Program-made: the position numbers and the translations under genes | The notes under the pieces: generated by a model | The model's database searches: none | What the model was told of the DNA's origin: nothing | What the model saw: the letters and a program-made list of their open reading frames with translations, nothing else | Assembly (NCBI GenBank): GCA_013373425.1 | Contig: JABXHW010000030.1 | Span: 42,836 to 106,835, forward strand | From: Flavobacteriia bacterium | GTDB lineage: Bacteria; Bacteroidota; Bacteroidia; Flavobacteriales; Schleiferiaceae | DNA length: 64,000 nucleotides | Reading direction: 5' to 3' | In this document: positions 1-9,494 of the stretch, one piece after another | Layout: every line of letters starts with the position of its first letter | Numbering within the stretch: position 1 is the first letter of the stretch

Positions 1-365
1 AAGAATTGAAAAGTGGGAATTTGCACTTGGAATGGCTCACCATCTGATAGTCGAACCATATTGTATACACCTCGCATTGCCCCAATGCTGGCTCTCAAAT
101 GACATCCTGATCGGTAAGTGTGTACTTCTCCGGGGGCAATCACGGGTTGCTTACCAACAACTCCAGTTCCTTCAACCTCGCTTGGTCCGTCTCCCGTATC
201 GTAAATAAACCAGTGTCTGCCTAAGAGCTGAACAGTTTCATGACCTAGGTTCTCGATTTGTACATCGTAGGTAAAAACATATAGAGGACCGTGCTTACTG
301 AAGAAGCGTCCTTCAAAACCCGTTTCGACGGAAATTTTAATGCCTGATGTGACGAGAGTAACCAA
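1..365 (-). CDS. apaG: ApaG domain protein (C-terminus cut by window edge)
   Basis: This gene is missing from the ORF track because it runs off the left edge. The minus strand reads an uninterrupted frame from a TTG at 365 through the family hallmarks VEGTGVVGKQP, PGEVHTYRSGC and IGAMRGVYNM, ending at the window edge in IPTFQF. ApaG proteins are about 125 residues with a fibronectin-like beta-sandwich, so only a few C-terminal residues should be missing. The TTG start gives MVTLVTSGIKISVET, which matches how flavobacterial ApaG proteins usually begin; no in-frame ATG lies between the upstream stop and this TTG. It starts 4 nt after the DUF3667 gene stops, so the two are probably co-transcribed. 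ApaG has been linked to Co2+/Mg2+ homeostasis in enterobacteria; its role here is unknown. Confidence 0.85.
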   Translation of the reverse strand, partial: MVTLVTSGIKISVETGFEGRFFSKHGPLYVFTYDVQIENLGHETVQLLGRHWFIYDTGDGPSEVEGTGVVGKQPVIAPGEVHTYRSGCHLRASIGAMRGVYNMVRLSDGEPFQVQIPTFQF

Positions 366-369
366 TGGG

Positions 370-1437
370 CTAGTAAAGGATTACGGATACACTTGTTACT
401 AAAAGTATGAAAATAATAGTTACGATAAACAGCAAAGCATTGAGCAGGAGAAATTTGATGATGGTCAGCCATGTTGACCCTCTGTAGTAGCGCTTAATAG
501 CTAAGAAGGAATACACCAGCATACCCAAGGAGTATAAGGCCCAAAATACATCGGCATCTGTGAGCCAAAAAAGTAAACTGGTTATCAGCGCATAGGCAAA
601 TAGGGCGGTCTGAACATGGAGCGCAAACACGAAGTGATCTACATAATGAATGCGTCGATTGTAGAATATCAACTTCAATAAAAAGGCAATGATTGGAATG
701 TGGAGCAGGAGGATGTAAAGCACATTTCTCCGCATATAATTGCCGAGCTCATTGCCTTCCATGAGCGAGATTTTCAGGCAGTTGGAGTAGAGAAGCAAGC
801 GCCAGAATGTTCTTGGTTCAGCCATCTCTTCAAAGGCCTCGTCGACGGTCATTTCAGGGTGCGCCGTTGCGAAATTCAGATAACGATCTACGATTTCGAT
901 ATCTGAATTGATGGTCAAGCTACCGGGCTCATCTTTTAGCTCATACTTATCGAGTTCTTCATTCCATTCTATGGTTCCTTGATTCACCAGCGAGTCGATT
1001 ATTTCTCGAGAAGCCAAGGCGGTATCCGATGCCAAGGAATCAATTTGTACAGCGAAGGCCTCCATTCTTTGTTCTTGCAAAGACTTGGGAGTTTCTACAT
1101 CATACCAATGGTCTTTATCCAATCGATTCTGGCAACTGGAAGCGGCGAGTAGAAGAATGGTTATCAATATGAACAAGCGAATCGGGAGAACATAGCTCGT
1201 TCGCTTTCCGCTGTTGTAGAGTAGTGTAAGCTTGCCAGGACGCCAAAGTAGTGGACCTAGGCTTCGGTAGAATTTGGAATCAAATGCGAAGAGATTCTCT
1301 ACGGCGTCGCGGATGTATTCGAAGAAGTTGGGCTTGTGGCTATTGTTCTTCTGGCCACAATTCGGGCAAAAGTTTGCATCCCCTTGTTCGGCTCCGCAAT
1401 TCGGGCAGATGTCGGTTTTAACAATTCGGCGTGTCAT
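370..1437 (-). CDS. DUF3667 domain membrane protein with zinc ribbon
   Basis: The 355-residue protein opens with two CPNCG knuckles (about residues 11-14 and 28-31), an apparent zinc ribbon. A conserved stretch rich in aromatic residues and prolines follows (FRSLGPLLWRPGKL-like), then about five hydrophobic membrane segments: one near residue 85 and four in the C-terminal third. This is the layout of the DUF3667 family, common in Bacteroidota and of unknown function. An acidic, soluble loop of roughly 100 residues sits between the first and second membrane segments. It lies 36 nt downstream of the T9SS plug-like gene and directly upstream of apaG, all on the minus strand. No function is proposed. 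Confidence 0.8.
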   Translation of the reverse strand: MTRRIVKTDICPNCGAEQGDANFCPNCGQKNNSHKPNFFEYIRDAVENLFAFDSKFYRSLGPLLWRPGKLTLLYNSGKRTSYVLPIRLFILITILLLAASSCQNRLDKDHWYDVETPKSLQEQRMEAFAVQIDSLASDTALASREIIDSLVNQGTIEWNEELDKYELKDEPGSLTINSDIEIVDRYLNFATAHPEMTVDEAFEEMAEPRTFWRLLLYSNCLKISLMEGNELGNYMRRNVLYILLLHIPIIAFLLKLIFYNRRIHYVDHFVFALHVQTALFAYALITSLLFWLTDADVFWALYSLGMLVYSFLAIKRYYRGSTWLTIIKFLLLNALLFIVTIIFILLVTSVSVILY

Positions 1438-1473
1438 CGGGTAGTTTGTGGCTTACCCAATGTTACGAATTTT

Positions 1474-2730
1474 CTAGTCGCCGATATAGTTGGCGTTGGT
1501 TACCCCGATCACACGGTCGTATCGAATGCCGATTTCACGGTGATACACAATAATAGTATACTCATTCTCAGTCTGCCAGTGATTGCCTTCGAACTCAGTT
1601 GTACTCGGCGAACCGTCTGCATTCTGAGTAGCGTAGTGATAATTGTAGAAGCCTTGCTTGGCGTAGAATCGACCGCGGTAAGCACCTTCGTCGTAATCGT
1701 ATTGAAGCGCCCAATTTGGATCGCAGGTCCAGTTGGAGAGTTCTCCATACACGTAAACACCACCGGGAATAGGGTTTGGGTATCTCAAGTAGAAATCCAT
1801 CAATATATAATCCGCTTCCGTTCCCGAATCTTCTGCGTCGAGTTTTTGAACGTGATACGAACCATTCAAATCAGGCCAGGTAAGGTATTGCATAAAGCGT
1901 CGACTGTCTTCTTGTTGAATATAGGCCACCCAGGAAGTGTCGATTTCAATTTTGCGAATTCTCAGTGAATTCGACTGCATATTTCGAGTTTGGAATTCGC
2001 GGAACTCGTTGCTTCCGAGGAAATTGTTCTCGAAGTCATAATCGTAGTTCAACGTACCGTTGCTTAGGAATCGAGGCTTGAGGTCGGTGATGGCGTTATT
2101 CCAATTGTGGTTTTGGAGGACCACCACTTTTAAATCGCGGAATGGATCTGGAATGGGGTAGCTGCCGTGGAATATGTTGAAATCCACTTGCTGGTATTCC
2201 GCCATCATATCTGCTGTGTTGGCACGATGGGTATCTGTAGTGATATTGACAATGTCTTCGTACACCACAAGCTTCAAAGTGAATGAAGGCTCTTGCTCGT
2301 TGTCCTTATATACAATGAGTAAATAATTCCCACTTTTGGTGAGCTTCATGTATTCATTTGGGAAACTTACCGAGTAGTGAGTGTAAGGTACATAGGTGTT
2401 GAACGAGAAATTGTAATCTCGAATGATGTCTTGCTGATAGGTAGCGAGATATTCACTCTTCATTAAATCGGACGGAGTCCAATCTGCATTGCAATGAAGG
2501 AAAGTGTAGTTGTAGTTGGTGAAGTCGGCATGGAAGTCATCGAACGACAATTGCATGGTGTTCAATGCTCCGAGAGGGATATAGCGAATGGCCCCTAACT
2601 CTCCAGTTCGTCGGAGTTGAACCGTGTGTAGATTGTCGTCGTACACGCGATTTTCAATCGGTGGATTGTTGGCTAAAGTGGTTGCGGAAAGACCGAAACC
2701 GAGTAGAAGTGTGAAGAGGGTTTTATACAT
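1474..2730 (-). CDS. Type IX secretion plug-like protein (DUF5103 family)
   Basis: The 418-residue protein starts with a Sec signal peptide (MYKTLFTLLLGFGLSATTLA). The mature part begins with a PIENRVYDDNLHTVQL-type segment and continues as a beta-rich protein with many aromatic residues. This matches the DUF5103 family, whose flavobacterial member was identified as the plug that closes the periplasmic side of the SprA translocon of the type IX system. That fits three T9SS cargo proteins in this window. The call rests on overall resemblance, not on a diagnostic catalytic motif. The gene is divergent from nqrA across a 183-nt spacer; a weak TACTTTGG-like box lies about 30 nt upstream of the start. 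Confidence 0.75.
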   Translation of the reverse strand: MYKTLFTLLLGFGLSATTLANNPPIENRVYDDNLHTVQLRRTGELGAIRYIPLGALNTMQLSFDDFHADFTNYNYTFLHCNADWTPSDLMKSEYLATYQQDIIRDYNFSFNTYVPYTHYSVSFPNEYMKLTKSGNYLLIVYKDNEQEPSFTLKLVVYEDIVNITTDTHRANTADMMAEYQQVDFNIFHGSYPIPDPFRDLKVVVLQNHNWNNAITDLKPRFLSNGTLNYDYDFENNFLGSNEFREFQTRNMQSNSLRIRKIEIDTSWVAYIQQEDSRRFMQYLTWPDLNGSYHVQKLDAEDSGTEADYILMDFYLRYPNPIPGGVYVYGELSNWTCDPNWALQYDYDEGAYRGRFYAKQGFYNYHYATQNADGSPSTTEFEGNHWQTENEYTIIVYHREIGIRYDRVIGVTNANYIGD

Positions 2731-2870
2731 ATCGCTCAGAGAACGTTCAATTCGCCTGCCAAAGTACCTATTTATTCATAAATTTGCCGACCTCTAAACC
2801 ATGGGGGAGGAAGTGTTGTTTAGAAATCATATAAATAACCGAAAGGGTACATATGGATACGAACAATACG

Positions 2871-2878
2871 TACTTTTG
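2871..2878 (+). promoter_or_regulatory. Putative -7 box of the nqr operon
   Basis: TACTTTTG fits the Bacteroidota -7 consensus TAnnTTTG and lies 35 nt before the nqrA start, leaving a leader of roughly 30 nt. No TTG is seen at the usual 17-23 nt upstream, so the -33 element is weak or absent. The rest of the 183-nt spacer toward the divergent plug-like gene shows nothing else I can name. Confidence 0.5.
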
Positions 2879-2913
2879 CCCGTGTTTTTCTAAATGCTAA
2901 TCGACTCGGTGAC

Positions 2914-4266
2914 ATGTCGAATGTGATCAAAATCCGCAAAGGATACGACATCAAGCTTATAGGGGCCGCAGAACAGAAGTTCGGCGACGCTCCTTCAGTA
3001 AGCCATTACGCGCTTATTCCCGACGATTTTACAGACGTAATTCCAAAACTCGAAGCACGCGAGGGCGACAAGGTCCTAGCTGGTGATCCTGTTTTCCACA
3101 TTAAAGGAAAAGAGGCTATCAAGGTTTGCGCGCCAGTGAGTGGAGAGATTGCTGAAGTAGTTCGTGGAGCTAAGCGTAAAATTGAAGCTATCCGCATTTT
3201 GCCGGACAGCGAAGTAAAATACCGTGACTTCGGTGTGAGCAATCCTGCTGACTTATCTCGCGAAGACATCATCAAGCGCATGCTAGACAGCGGCGTTTGG
3301 GCGAATGTTGAGATGCGTCCTTATGGCAGAATTGCAGATCCTGAAGATCAGCCTAAGGCGGTTTTCATCTCAGGGATGAATACCAATCCATTGGCTCCGG
3401 ATATGAACTTCGTTATGTCAGGTTTGGAAAGTGAATTCCAAACGGGCATCAATGCCTTGGCAAAATTGACAGAAGGAAAGATTCATCTCTCGCTTGAGGC
3501 AGGGGTGAAGGCTTGTCCAGCTTTCGAAAATGCGCAAGGAGTGACGAAGCACTTCTTCTCAGGTCCGCATCCTGCAGGTAATGTTGGAACTCAAATTCAC
3601 CACATCGACCCAATCAACAAGGGCGAGGTAGTTTGGACCATGAAGCCTCAGGACGTTGTTGTACTTGGTCGTCTTTTCGCTGAAGGAAAGTACAGAGCTG
3701 AGCGCATCGTTGCATTGACGGGTTCGGAAGTAGAGCAGCCTATGTATTACCGCCTAACTTCAGGTGCGTCGTTAAAGGGTTTGTTCGAGTCGGGCATCAA
3801 AGGAACTAACAACCGTTACATCTCAGGAAACGTCCTCACTGGTCGTTCTGCTGGAGCCGAGGGCTACCTTGGTTTTAATGATGAGCAGTTGACTGTAATT
3901 CCTGAGGGTGATCAAACAGAGTTCTTGGGCTGGGTTCTTCCTGGTTTCGGCAAGTTCTCATTGTCACGCACCTTCTGGAGCTGGCTCACGCCAAATAAGA
4001 AGTTCAAACTCGACACTAACATGCACGGTGAAGAGAGAGCTTTTGTAGTTACAGGACAGTACGAGAAAGTTTTTCCATTTGATATCTATCCTCAGCAGTT
4101 GGTTAAGGCCATTATGGTTCGCGACCTCGAGTTGATGGAGAACTTGGGTATTTACGAAGTAACCGATGAAGACTTTGCGCTTGCTGAGGTGATTTGTACT
4201 TCCAAGATTCCATTGCAGGAGACTGTGCGTGAAGGATTGGATTTCATGTATCAAGAAATGAATTAA
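2914..4266 (+). CDS. nqrA: Na+-NQR subunit A
   Basis: This 450-residue protein is the peripheral cytoplasmic, quinone-associated subunit of the Na+-translocating NADH:ubiquinone oxidoreductase, which oxidises NADH and pumps Na+ outward. The N-terminus (KIRKGYDIKLIGAAEQ) and the following biotinyl-like hammerhead region (VKVCAPVSGEI-type, about residues 65-85) are typical, and the length equals that of characterised NqrA. It is the first gene of a complete nqrABCDEF cluster in canonical order, 10 nt ahead of nqrB. ATG at 2914 is the natural start and no better alternative exists. Confidence 0.97.
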   Translation: MSNVIKIRKGYDIKLIGAAEQKFGDAPSVSHYALIPDDFTDVIPKLEAREGDKVLAGDPVFHIKGKEAIKVCAPVSGEIAEVVRGAKRKIEAIRILPDSEVKYRDFGVSNPADLSREDIIKRMLDSGVWANVEMRPYGRIADPEDQPKAVFISGMNTNPLAPDMNFVMSGLESEFQTGINALAKLTEGKIHLSLEAGVKACPAFENAQGVTKHFFSGPHPAGNVGTQIHHIDPINKGEVVWTMKPQDVVVLGRLFAEGKYRAERIVALTGSEVEQPMYYRLTSGASLKGLFESGIKGTNNRYISGNVLTGRSAGAEGYLGFNDEQLTVIPEGDQTEFLGWVLPGFGKFSLSRTFWSWLTPNKKFKLDTNMHGEERAFVVTGQYEKVFPFDIYPQQLVKAIMVRDLELMENLGIYEVTDEDFALAEVICTSKIPLQETVREGLDFMYQEMN

Positions 4267-4276
4267 GAGAAGACCT

Positions 4277-5482
4277 ATGAAATTTATTCAAGATCTACTC
4301 GATAAGGCTCGCCCAGCGGTTACTACCGGAAAGTTGAAGCCATTATATCCGCTACACAATGCCATCGAGACGATGATGTTTGTTCCGGATCACACTACTC
4401 ACAGTGGAGCTCACGTACGTGACTCTATCGATTTGAAGCGTACCATGGTGACTGTTATTTTCGCCTTGGTTCCTGCTTTGTTGTTCGGAATGTGGAACAT
4501 CGGTCACTGGCACTACATCGCCACCGGTGAATCTGAAACAATGGGCTTGATGGATAACGTGATTTACGGTGCCATCAAGTTGCTCCCAATGATCATTGTA
4601 ACCTATGCTGCTGGTTTGGGTGTAGAGATTTTGTTCTCTTACCTCCGCAAGCACCCGGTGAATGAGGGGTTCTTGGTTTCAGGTATTTTGATTCCATTGA
4701 TTATGCCAGCGGATATGCCACTTTGGATGGTGGCCGTATCAACCATCTTCGCCGTTCTTATCGGTAAAGAGGTATTCGGTGGAACGGGGATGAACATCCT
4801 CAACCCAGCACTTACTGCGCGTGCATTCGCATTCTTCGCTTATCCGAAGTCGATGTCTGGCGATAGCGCTTGGATCTCTGGTCTAGGTGGTGAAGGAATC
4901 GTTGACGGTTTCTCTGGTGCAACTGCACTTAGCCAGTTTGCTGCGGGAAACACTGCACCTGAAATTGCAGGTCACGCGTTGGATATGAAAAACGCATTCT
5001 TGGGAATTATCCCAGGTTCGATTGGTGAAACAAGCGTCCTCGCTATTTTGATTGGTGCCGCTATCCTTATCTACACAGGTATTGGTAGCTGGAAAATCAT
5101 GTTCAGCGGTGTTATTGGCGCATTGTTCATGGGATTGGTATTTAACTGGGTTGCTCCTTACGCAGCTACTCCAGCGGTATCTGATTTCATGGCTATCCCA
5201 CCACATTGGCACTTGCTCTACGGAGGTTTTGCTTTCGGTATTGTCTTTATGGCTACCGACCCAGTATCTGCATCGCAGACTGAAAAGGGTAAATGGATTT
5301 ATGGATTCCTCACTGGATTCTTCTGTATTGCGATTCGTGTATTCAACCCAGGTTTCCCTGAAGGTGTGATGCTCGCTATCCTCTTCATGAATGTGATGGC
5401 TCCATTGATTGACCACTACGTTGTACAAGCAAACGTCAAGAAGCGTCAGAAGCGCGCACAACTAGCGAACGCAAACGCCTAA
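4277..5482 (+). CDS. nqrB: Na+-NQR subunit B
   Basis: This 401-residue integral membrane subunit holds riboflavin and a covalently bound FMN and forms part of the Na+ path. It has about ten hydrophobic segments. The sequence FSGATALSQ (about residue 215) contains the threonine that ApbE links to FMN through a phosphoester in NqrB proteins. The amino-terminal soluble segment of about 50 residues is also typical. Spacing to nqrA is 10 nt and to nqrC 4 nt, so the cluster is clearly one transcription unit. The matching flavin transferase gene apbE lies 4.6 kb downstream on the same strand. Confidence 0.97.
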   Translation: MKFIQDLLDKARPAVTTGKLKPLYPLHNAIETMMFVPDHTTHSGAHVRDSIDLKRTMVTVIFALVPALLFGMWNIGHWHYIATGESETMGLMDNVIYGAIKLLPMIIVTYAAGLGVEILFSYLRKHPVNEGFLVSGILIPLIMPADMPLWMVAVSTIFAVLIGKEVFGGTGMNILNPALTARAFAFFAYPKSMSGDSAWISGLGGEGIVDGFSGATALSQFAAGNTAPEIAGHALDMKNAFLGIIPGSIGETSVLAILIGAAILIYTGIGSWKIMFSGVIGALFMGLVFNWVAPYAATPAVSDFMAIPPHWHLLYGGFAFGIVFMATDPVSASQTEKGKWIYGFLTGFFCIAIRVFNPGFPEGVMLAILFMNVMAPLIDHYVVQANVKKRQKRAQLANANA

Positions 5483-5486
5483 GATC

Positions 5487-6194
5487 ATGGATAAAAACAG
5501 TAATACTTATACGTACATCTTCGCCTTGATCATGGTAACTGTAGTTGCCGCGTTGCTTTCAGGCGCATCCATCGCATTGAAGGATCGTCAGGAAATGAAC
5601 GTTGAACAAGAGAAGCAACAGAGCATCCTCAAGTCGATTGGGGTAAACTTGGACCGCGCACAGTCTGCGGAGCAGTTCAGCAATTATATCACTGAGCAAT
5701 TGGTTATTCAAAATGGTTCTGCGATTGAATCGGAAACTTCAGCTTTCGATATCAAAATGGACGAGGCAATCGATTTGTCGGTTGAAGAACGTCAGGTTCC
5801 ACTTTATGTAGCCACCAAGAATGATACTACATTCTACGTAATTCCTCTTCGTGGAAAGGGATTATGGGGTCCGATTTGGGGCTACATTTCACTCCTCGAT
5901 GATGGCAACACCGTTTATGGTACTACATTCGACCACAAGAGTGAAACTCCTGGTCTAGGTGCGGAAATCGTTGGTGATCAATTCCAAAATCAATTCTTTG
6001 GAAAAGAGATCATGAACAACGGTGAATTCGTTTCAGTATCGGTTGTAAAAACTGGGGCGAGCAACGAGCACGAAGTAGACGGCATCTCTGGAGGTACAAT
6101 TACTTCTGTAGGTGTAGATAAGATGTTGGACGATTGTCTTCGTCCTTATGTAGGATATTTCAACAATCGCGCGACAGCGCTCAACGCAGAGTAA
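5487..6194 (+). CDS. nqrC: Na+-NQR subunit C
   Basis: This 235-residue protein has one N-terminal membrane helix ([18 protein letters not shown]) followed by a periplasmic FMN-binding domain. The flavinylation motif appears as [14 protein letters not shown] near residue 200. The threonine is kept, but the usual SGAT reads SGGT, a mild variant. [19 protein letters not shown] is the typical FMN-domain core. The gene starts 4 nt after nqrB and ends 1 nt before nqrD. Its FMN should be attached by ApbE, encoded at 10068-11063. Confidence 0.96.
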   Translation: MDKNSNTYTYIFALIMVTVVAALLSGASIALKDRQEMNVEQEKQQSILKSIGVNLDRAQSAEQFSNYITEQLVIQNGSAIESETSAFDIKMDEAIDLSVEERQVPLYVATKNDTTFYVIPLRGKGLWGPIWGYISLLDDGNTVYGTTFDHKSETPGLGAEIVGDQFQNQFFGKEIMNNGEFVSVSVVKTGASNEHEVDGISGGTITSVGVDKMLDDCLRPYVGYFNNRATALNAE

Positions 6195-6195
6195 T

Positions 6196-6864
6196 ATGAG
6201 CACAGAAACGCAAGAAGTAGCAAAGAAAAGCGAGCCGCTATTCTCAAAGAAGAACCGTCGTTTGATGACGGATCCGTTAAATGAGAATAACCCGATTACC
6301 GTTCAGGTTTTGGGCATTTGTTCGGCCCTCGCTATTACTGTAAAGCTGGAACCAGCGATTGTAATGTCCCTTTCGGTATTCTTCGTATTGGGTGCGGGTA
6401 ACGTTATCATTTCATTGATGCGTAACCTCATTCCTAACCGAATCCGTATCATCGTTCAATTGGTTGTGGTTGCCTCATTGGTAATCTTGGTTGACCAGAC
6501 TTTGAAAGCATTCCTCTACGACGTCAGCAAGCAGCTTTCGGTATTCGTAGGTTTGATTATCACCAACTGTATCATCATGGGTCGTTTTGAGGCATTCGCT
6601 TTGGGTAACACCCCTTGGAAATCATTCCTCGATGCAGTAGGTAACGCTGCAGGATACGGTGCCATCTTGATTATGGTAGCATTCGTTCGTGAACTATTCG
6701 GTTCAGGAGCGTTGTTCGGTGTTGATGTGTTGAGCTGGACCGGTATCTACGAGATTGGATACGTTAACAACGGTATGATGTTGTTGCCTCCGATGGCCTT
6801 GATCATTGTAGCGATCATCATCTGGATTCAACGTAGCCGTACCAAGTCATTGATTGAAGAATAA
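6196..6864 (+). CDS. nqrD: Na+-NQR subunit D
   Basis: The 222-residue protein has about six membrane helices and resembles RnfE/NqrD. The segment [13 protein letters not shown] carries the conserved cysteine next to the intramembrane iron site shared with NqrE. An N-terminal hydrophilic extension of about 25 residues precedes the first helix. The ATG follows the nqrC stop almost directly (TAATATGAG), consistent with translational coupling. It is followed by nqrE after 22 nt. Confidence 0.96.
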   Translation: MSTETQEVAKKSEPLFSKKNRRLMTDPLNENNPITVQVLGICSALAITVKLEPAIVMSLSVFFVLGAGNVIISLMRNLIPNRIRIIVQLVVVASLVILVDQTLKAFLYDVSKQLSVFVGLIITNCIIMGRFEAFALGNTPWKSFLDAVGNAAGYGAILIMVAFVRELFGSGALFGVDVLSWTGIYEIGYVNNGMMLLPPMALIIVAIIIWIQRSRTKSLIEE

Positions 6865-6886
6865 CCGGAAGTAAAGAGATATAACG

Positions 6887-7504
6887 ATGCAAGAATTAGC
6901 AAGCATATTCGTAAAGAGCATCTTTACAGACAACATGATCTTCGCATACTTCCTTGGTATGTGTTCATACCTCGCGGTATCGAAAACGGTTAAGACCGGT
7001 GTTGGCTTGGGTGCAGCTGTAATTTTCGTTTTGGGCATTACTGTTCCGGTGAACTATTTGCTCGAAAACTATGTGCTCCAGAAAGGAGCATTGACATGGA
7101 TTAGTGCCGATTTCGCAGAAGTTGATTTGAGCTTCTTGAGCTTTATCATGTTCATCGCGGTTATCGCATCTATCGTTCAGTTGGTTGAGATGATTGTTGA
7201 GCGTTTCGCTCCAGCTCTCTATTCAGCCTTGGGCATCTTCCTTCCATTGATCGCGGTAAACTGTTCGATCTTGGGTGGAGCACTCTTCATGCAAGAGCGT
7301 GGATACAACACGATTGGTGAAGCAACTACTTTCGGATTGGGTAGTGGTGTGGGTTGGTTCCTAGCCATCGTAGCCATTGCAGCTATCCGCGAAAAGATTC
7401 GTTACTCAGCTGTACCTGCGCCACTTCGTGGATTGGGTATCACCTTTATCATTACAGGTTTGATGGGTATCGCTTTCATGAGCTTCATGGGAATTAACTG
7501 GTAA
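6887..7504 (+). CDS. nqrE: Na+-NQR subunit E
   Basis: The 205-residue membrane protein has about six helices. Near residue 125 it carries the conserved [15 protein letters not shown] segment, whose cysteine helps hold the Fe or [2Fe-2S] centre at the NqrD/NqrE interface. It is homologous to RnfA. The start chosen gives [18 protein letters not shown], typical for the family. Position and spacing fit the canonical nqr order. Confidence 0.96.
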   Translation: MQELASIFVKSIFTDNMIFAYFLGMCSYLAVSKTVKTGVGLGAAVIFVLGITVPVNYLLENYVLQKGALTWISADFAEVDLSFLSFIMFIAVIASIVQLVEMIVERFAPALYSALGIFLPLIAVNCSILGGALFMQERGYNTIGEATTFGLGSGVGWFLAIVAIAAIREKIRYSAVPAPLRGLGITFIITGLMGIAFMSFMGINW

Positions 7505-7528
7505 TTGAATTAGGAAAAAGAAAAGAAT

Positions 7529-8836
7529 ATGTTCTTAGCAAGCGCAACGACCGTTATCGGACTTAGCCTAGCTGCCTTCCTAGCAGTAATCGTACTTCTT
7601 GTTACGATTCTCCTTCAGGCAAAAGCGCGTTTGGCTCCATCCGGACCAGTGAAGCTCGATATCAACGGCGAAGAAAAAGAAGTAGAATCAGGAAGCACAC
7701 TCCTTCAAGTGTTGAGCAACGAAAAGATTTTCTTGCCTTCAGCTTGTGGTGGCGGTGGTACTTGCGGTATGTGTAAGTGTCAGGTTACCGAAGGTGGTGG
7801 TGAAATCCTTCCTACTGAAACAGGGTTCTTCAACCGTAAGCAAATCCAAGACGATTGGCGTTTGGGTTGCCAGGTGAAGGTGAAGAACGATATGAAAATC
7901 AAGGTTCCTGAAGAAATCTTCGGAATTAAGAAGTGGGAGTGTGAAGTTGTTTCTAACTACAACGTTGCATCCTTCATTAAGGAGTTCGTGGTGAAGCTTC
8001 CTGAGGGAGAAACTCTCGACTTCGAAGCGGGTGGTTACATCCAGGTGGACGTTCCACCAATCGAAGTAGACTTCAAGGACATCGATATTACGGCCCACCC
8101 AGACCTTGGACGTGATCCAATGGACTTCAAGAGCGAATGGGATAAGTTCGGTCTTTGGGATCTTAAGATGAAGAATGACGAGGAAATTTTCCGCGCTTAT
8201 TCTATGGCCAACCACCCTGCAGAAGGGAACATCATCATGTTGAATATTCGTATCGCTACTCCACCATGGGATCGCAAGAAGAACCAGTGGATGGACGTGA
8301 ATCCGGGTATCTGTTCTTCTTTCGTATTCGGAAGCAAGCCAGGCGACAAGGTGACTATCTCTGGTCCTTACGGTGAATTCTTCATCAAGGAGACCAACGC
8401 AGAGATGTTGTACATCGGTGGTGGTGCAGGTATGGCTCCAATGCGTTCACACCTCTTCCACTTGTTCCACACGTTGAAGACCGACCGTAAGGTGAGCTTC
8501 TGGTACGGTGGGCGTTCGAAGCGTGAGCTCTTCTATTTGGAGGATTTCCGCGGTATCGAGCGTGAATTCCCTAACTTCAAGTTCCACGTTGTTCTTTCTG
8601 AGCCATTGCCAGAAGATAAGTGGAATGCGAAGGAATCTATGGAAGATGAAGGTGATGGATTCACTGGTTTCGTACACCAAGCAGTTATCGATAACTACTT
8701 GAGCAAGCACGACACTCCAGAAGAAATCGAGTTCTATTTCTGTGGACCTCCTTTGATGAACGCAGCGGTTATCAAAATGTGTGATGACTTCGGTGTTCCA
8801 GAAGAGAACGTATCATTTGACGACTTCGGAGGATAA
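7529..8836 (+). CDS. nqrF: Na+-NQR subunit F, NADH-oxidising flavoprotein
   Basis: This 435-residue subunit takes electrons from NADH. An N-terminal membrane helix is followed by a plant-type [2Fe-2S] ferredoxin domain (ACGGGGTCGMCKC at about residues 70-82, with a later cysteine in LGCQVKV). Next comes a ferredoxin-reductase FAD domain (RAYSMANHP) and an NAD-binding domain (YIGGGAGMAPMRS), with FDDFGG at the C-terminus. All expected cofactor motifs are intact. It is the last gene of the operon and is followed by a strong intrinsic terminator 25 nt after the stop. Confidence 0.98.
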   Translation: MFLASATTVIGLSLAAFLAVIVLLVTILLQAKARLAPSGPVKLDINGEEKEVESGSTLLQVLSNEKIFLPSACGGGGTCGMCKCQVTEGGGEILPTETGFFNRKQIQDDWRLGCQVKVKNDMKIKVPEEIFGIKKWECEVVSNYNVASFIKEFVVKLPEGETLDFEAGGYIQVDVPPIEVDFKDIDITAHPDLGRDPMDFKSEWDKFGLWDLKMKNDEEIFRAYSMANHPAEGNIIMLNIRIATPPWDRKKNQWMDVNPGICSSFVFGSKPGDKVTISGPYGEFFIKETNAEMLYIGGGAGMAPMRSHLFHLFHTLKTDRKVSFWYGGRSKRELFYLEDFRGIEREFPNFKFHVVLSEPLPEDKWNAKESMEDEGDGFTGFVHQAVIDNYLSKHDTPEEIEFYFCGPPLMNAAVIKMCDDFGVPEENVSFDDFGG

Positions 8837-8860
8837 TCGATATTCCCGATTAGATATAAG

Positions 8861-8891
8861 AGCCCTGACGGTAAACGTCGGGGCTTTTTTT
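8861..8891 (+). terminator. Intrinsic terminator of nqrABCDEF
   Basis: The hairpin AGCCCTGACG-GTAAA-CGTCGGGGCT has one internal T-G mismatch/wobble in a 10-bp stem and is followed by seven T residues. It ends the nqr transcript. A similar GACG/CGTC core recurs in the terminator at 39644-39677. Confidence 0.9.
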
Positions 8892-8897
8892 ATGACT

Positions 8898-8985
8898 GGT
8901 GAGCTGGTGACCCAGTGAGATGGTGGGCTGGTGAGCTGGTAGGTTGGTGAGCTAGTGAGCTGGTGACCTAGAGACCTAGTGGGCT
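8898..8985 (+). repeat. Eleven-copy degenerate octamer array, consensus GGTGAGCT
   Basis: Cutting the sequence every 8 nt from 8898 gives eleven consecutive units of form RGTGRSCT, such as GGTGAGCT, AGTGAGAT, GGTGGGCT, GGTGACCT and AGTGGGCT. Only one unit (GGTAGGTT) departs strongly. The array starts just after the nqr terminator T-run, in the sense orientation of nqrF. It ends 33 nt before the stop of the convergent 9019-9465 gene. Two further copies, inverted, occur at 63950-63965. Confidence 0.85.
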
Positions 8986-9018
8986 GGTTAGTTCAGTCCA
9001 CTACACAGTACCCATGAA

Positions 9019-9465
9019 TCACTTATCCTCATTCTGGGCCTGCTCGATTTCCTTTTTTAGTCTCAATGCATATTCGACAGGGAAGTACTTTAGCTCGTCG
9101 ATGATATCGATTCTGGCGACGTTGCTTTTCTCCCAAGGTCCCCAACCATGAGCAAACTTGATGAGCTCATCTAGTCCGCGGTTGTCGTTGAGAATAGCAA
9201 GTGCTACTGCTGCTTCAAAAACTCGATCTTCATTGTCGCCATCCAATCGGTCAACCAGCCAGTTGATATCGAAATCGCGCATTCCCGCTTTTACAAAGAG
9301 GGTAACTAAGTATTCGGCACCAGGCGAATTGGAGGCGTATTTGAAAGCTTCGGCGTTGCTATATTGGCCAATTACCGTTCTTATTGCTGGAATAGTCTCC
9401 GTGTCCTCATCGAGGTCGACGTGAATACGAAGTATGTGATCTATGTCTGATTCAAATGTAGCCAT
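9019..9465 (-). CDS. Hypothetical protein, HEAT-like helical
   Basis: This is a 148-residue acidic, probably all-helical protein without signal peptide or membrane segment. Phrases such as DINWLVDRLDGDNEDRVFEAAVALAILNDNRGLDELIKFA resemble one or two HEAT/armadillo-like repeats, but I cannot assign a family. The track begins at a GTG (9468); the adjacent ATG at 9465 is preferred. It stands alone between the nqr terminator region and another minus-strand hypothetical gene 29 nt upstream. Confidence 0.6.
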   Translation of the reverse strand: MATFESDIDHILRIHVDLDEDTETIPAIRTVIGQYSNAEAFKYASNSPGAEYLVTLFVKAGMRDFDINWLVDRLDGDNEDRVFEAAVALAILNDNRGLDELIKFAHGWGPWEKSNVARIDIIDELKYFPVEYALRLKKEIEQAQNEDK

Positions 9466-9494
9466 CACTCTAATTCTTCATTCCGTTCTTAAAT

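Noticed and set aside
245-472. 75-residue minus-strand ORF from the track
   Set aside because: It overlaps the real apaG frame, which shows strong family motifs in a different frame, and the end of the DUF3667 gene.
4883-5461. 192-residue minus-strand ORF inside nqrB
   Set aside because: A shadow frame of a clear nqrB gene without domains of its own.
8898-8985. Possible CRISPR array
   Set aside because: Units are 8 nt with no spacers and no cas genes nearby; the structure is a plain degenerate tandem array.
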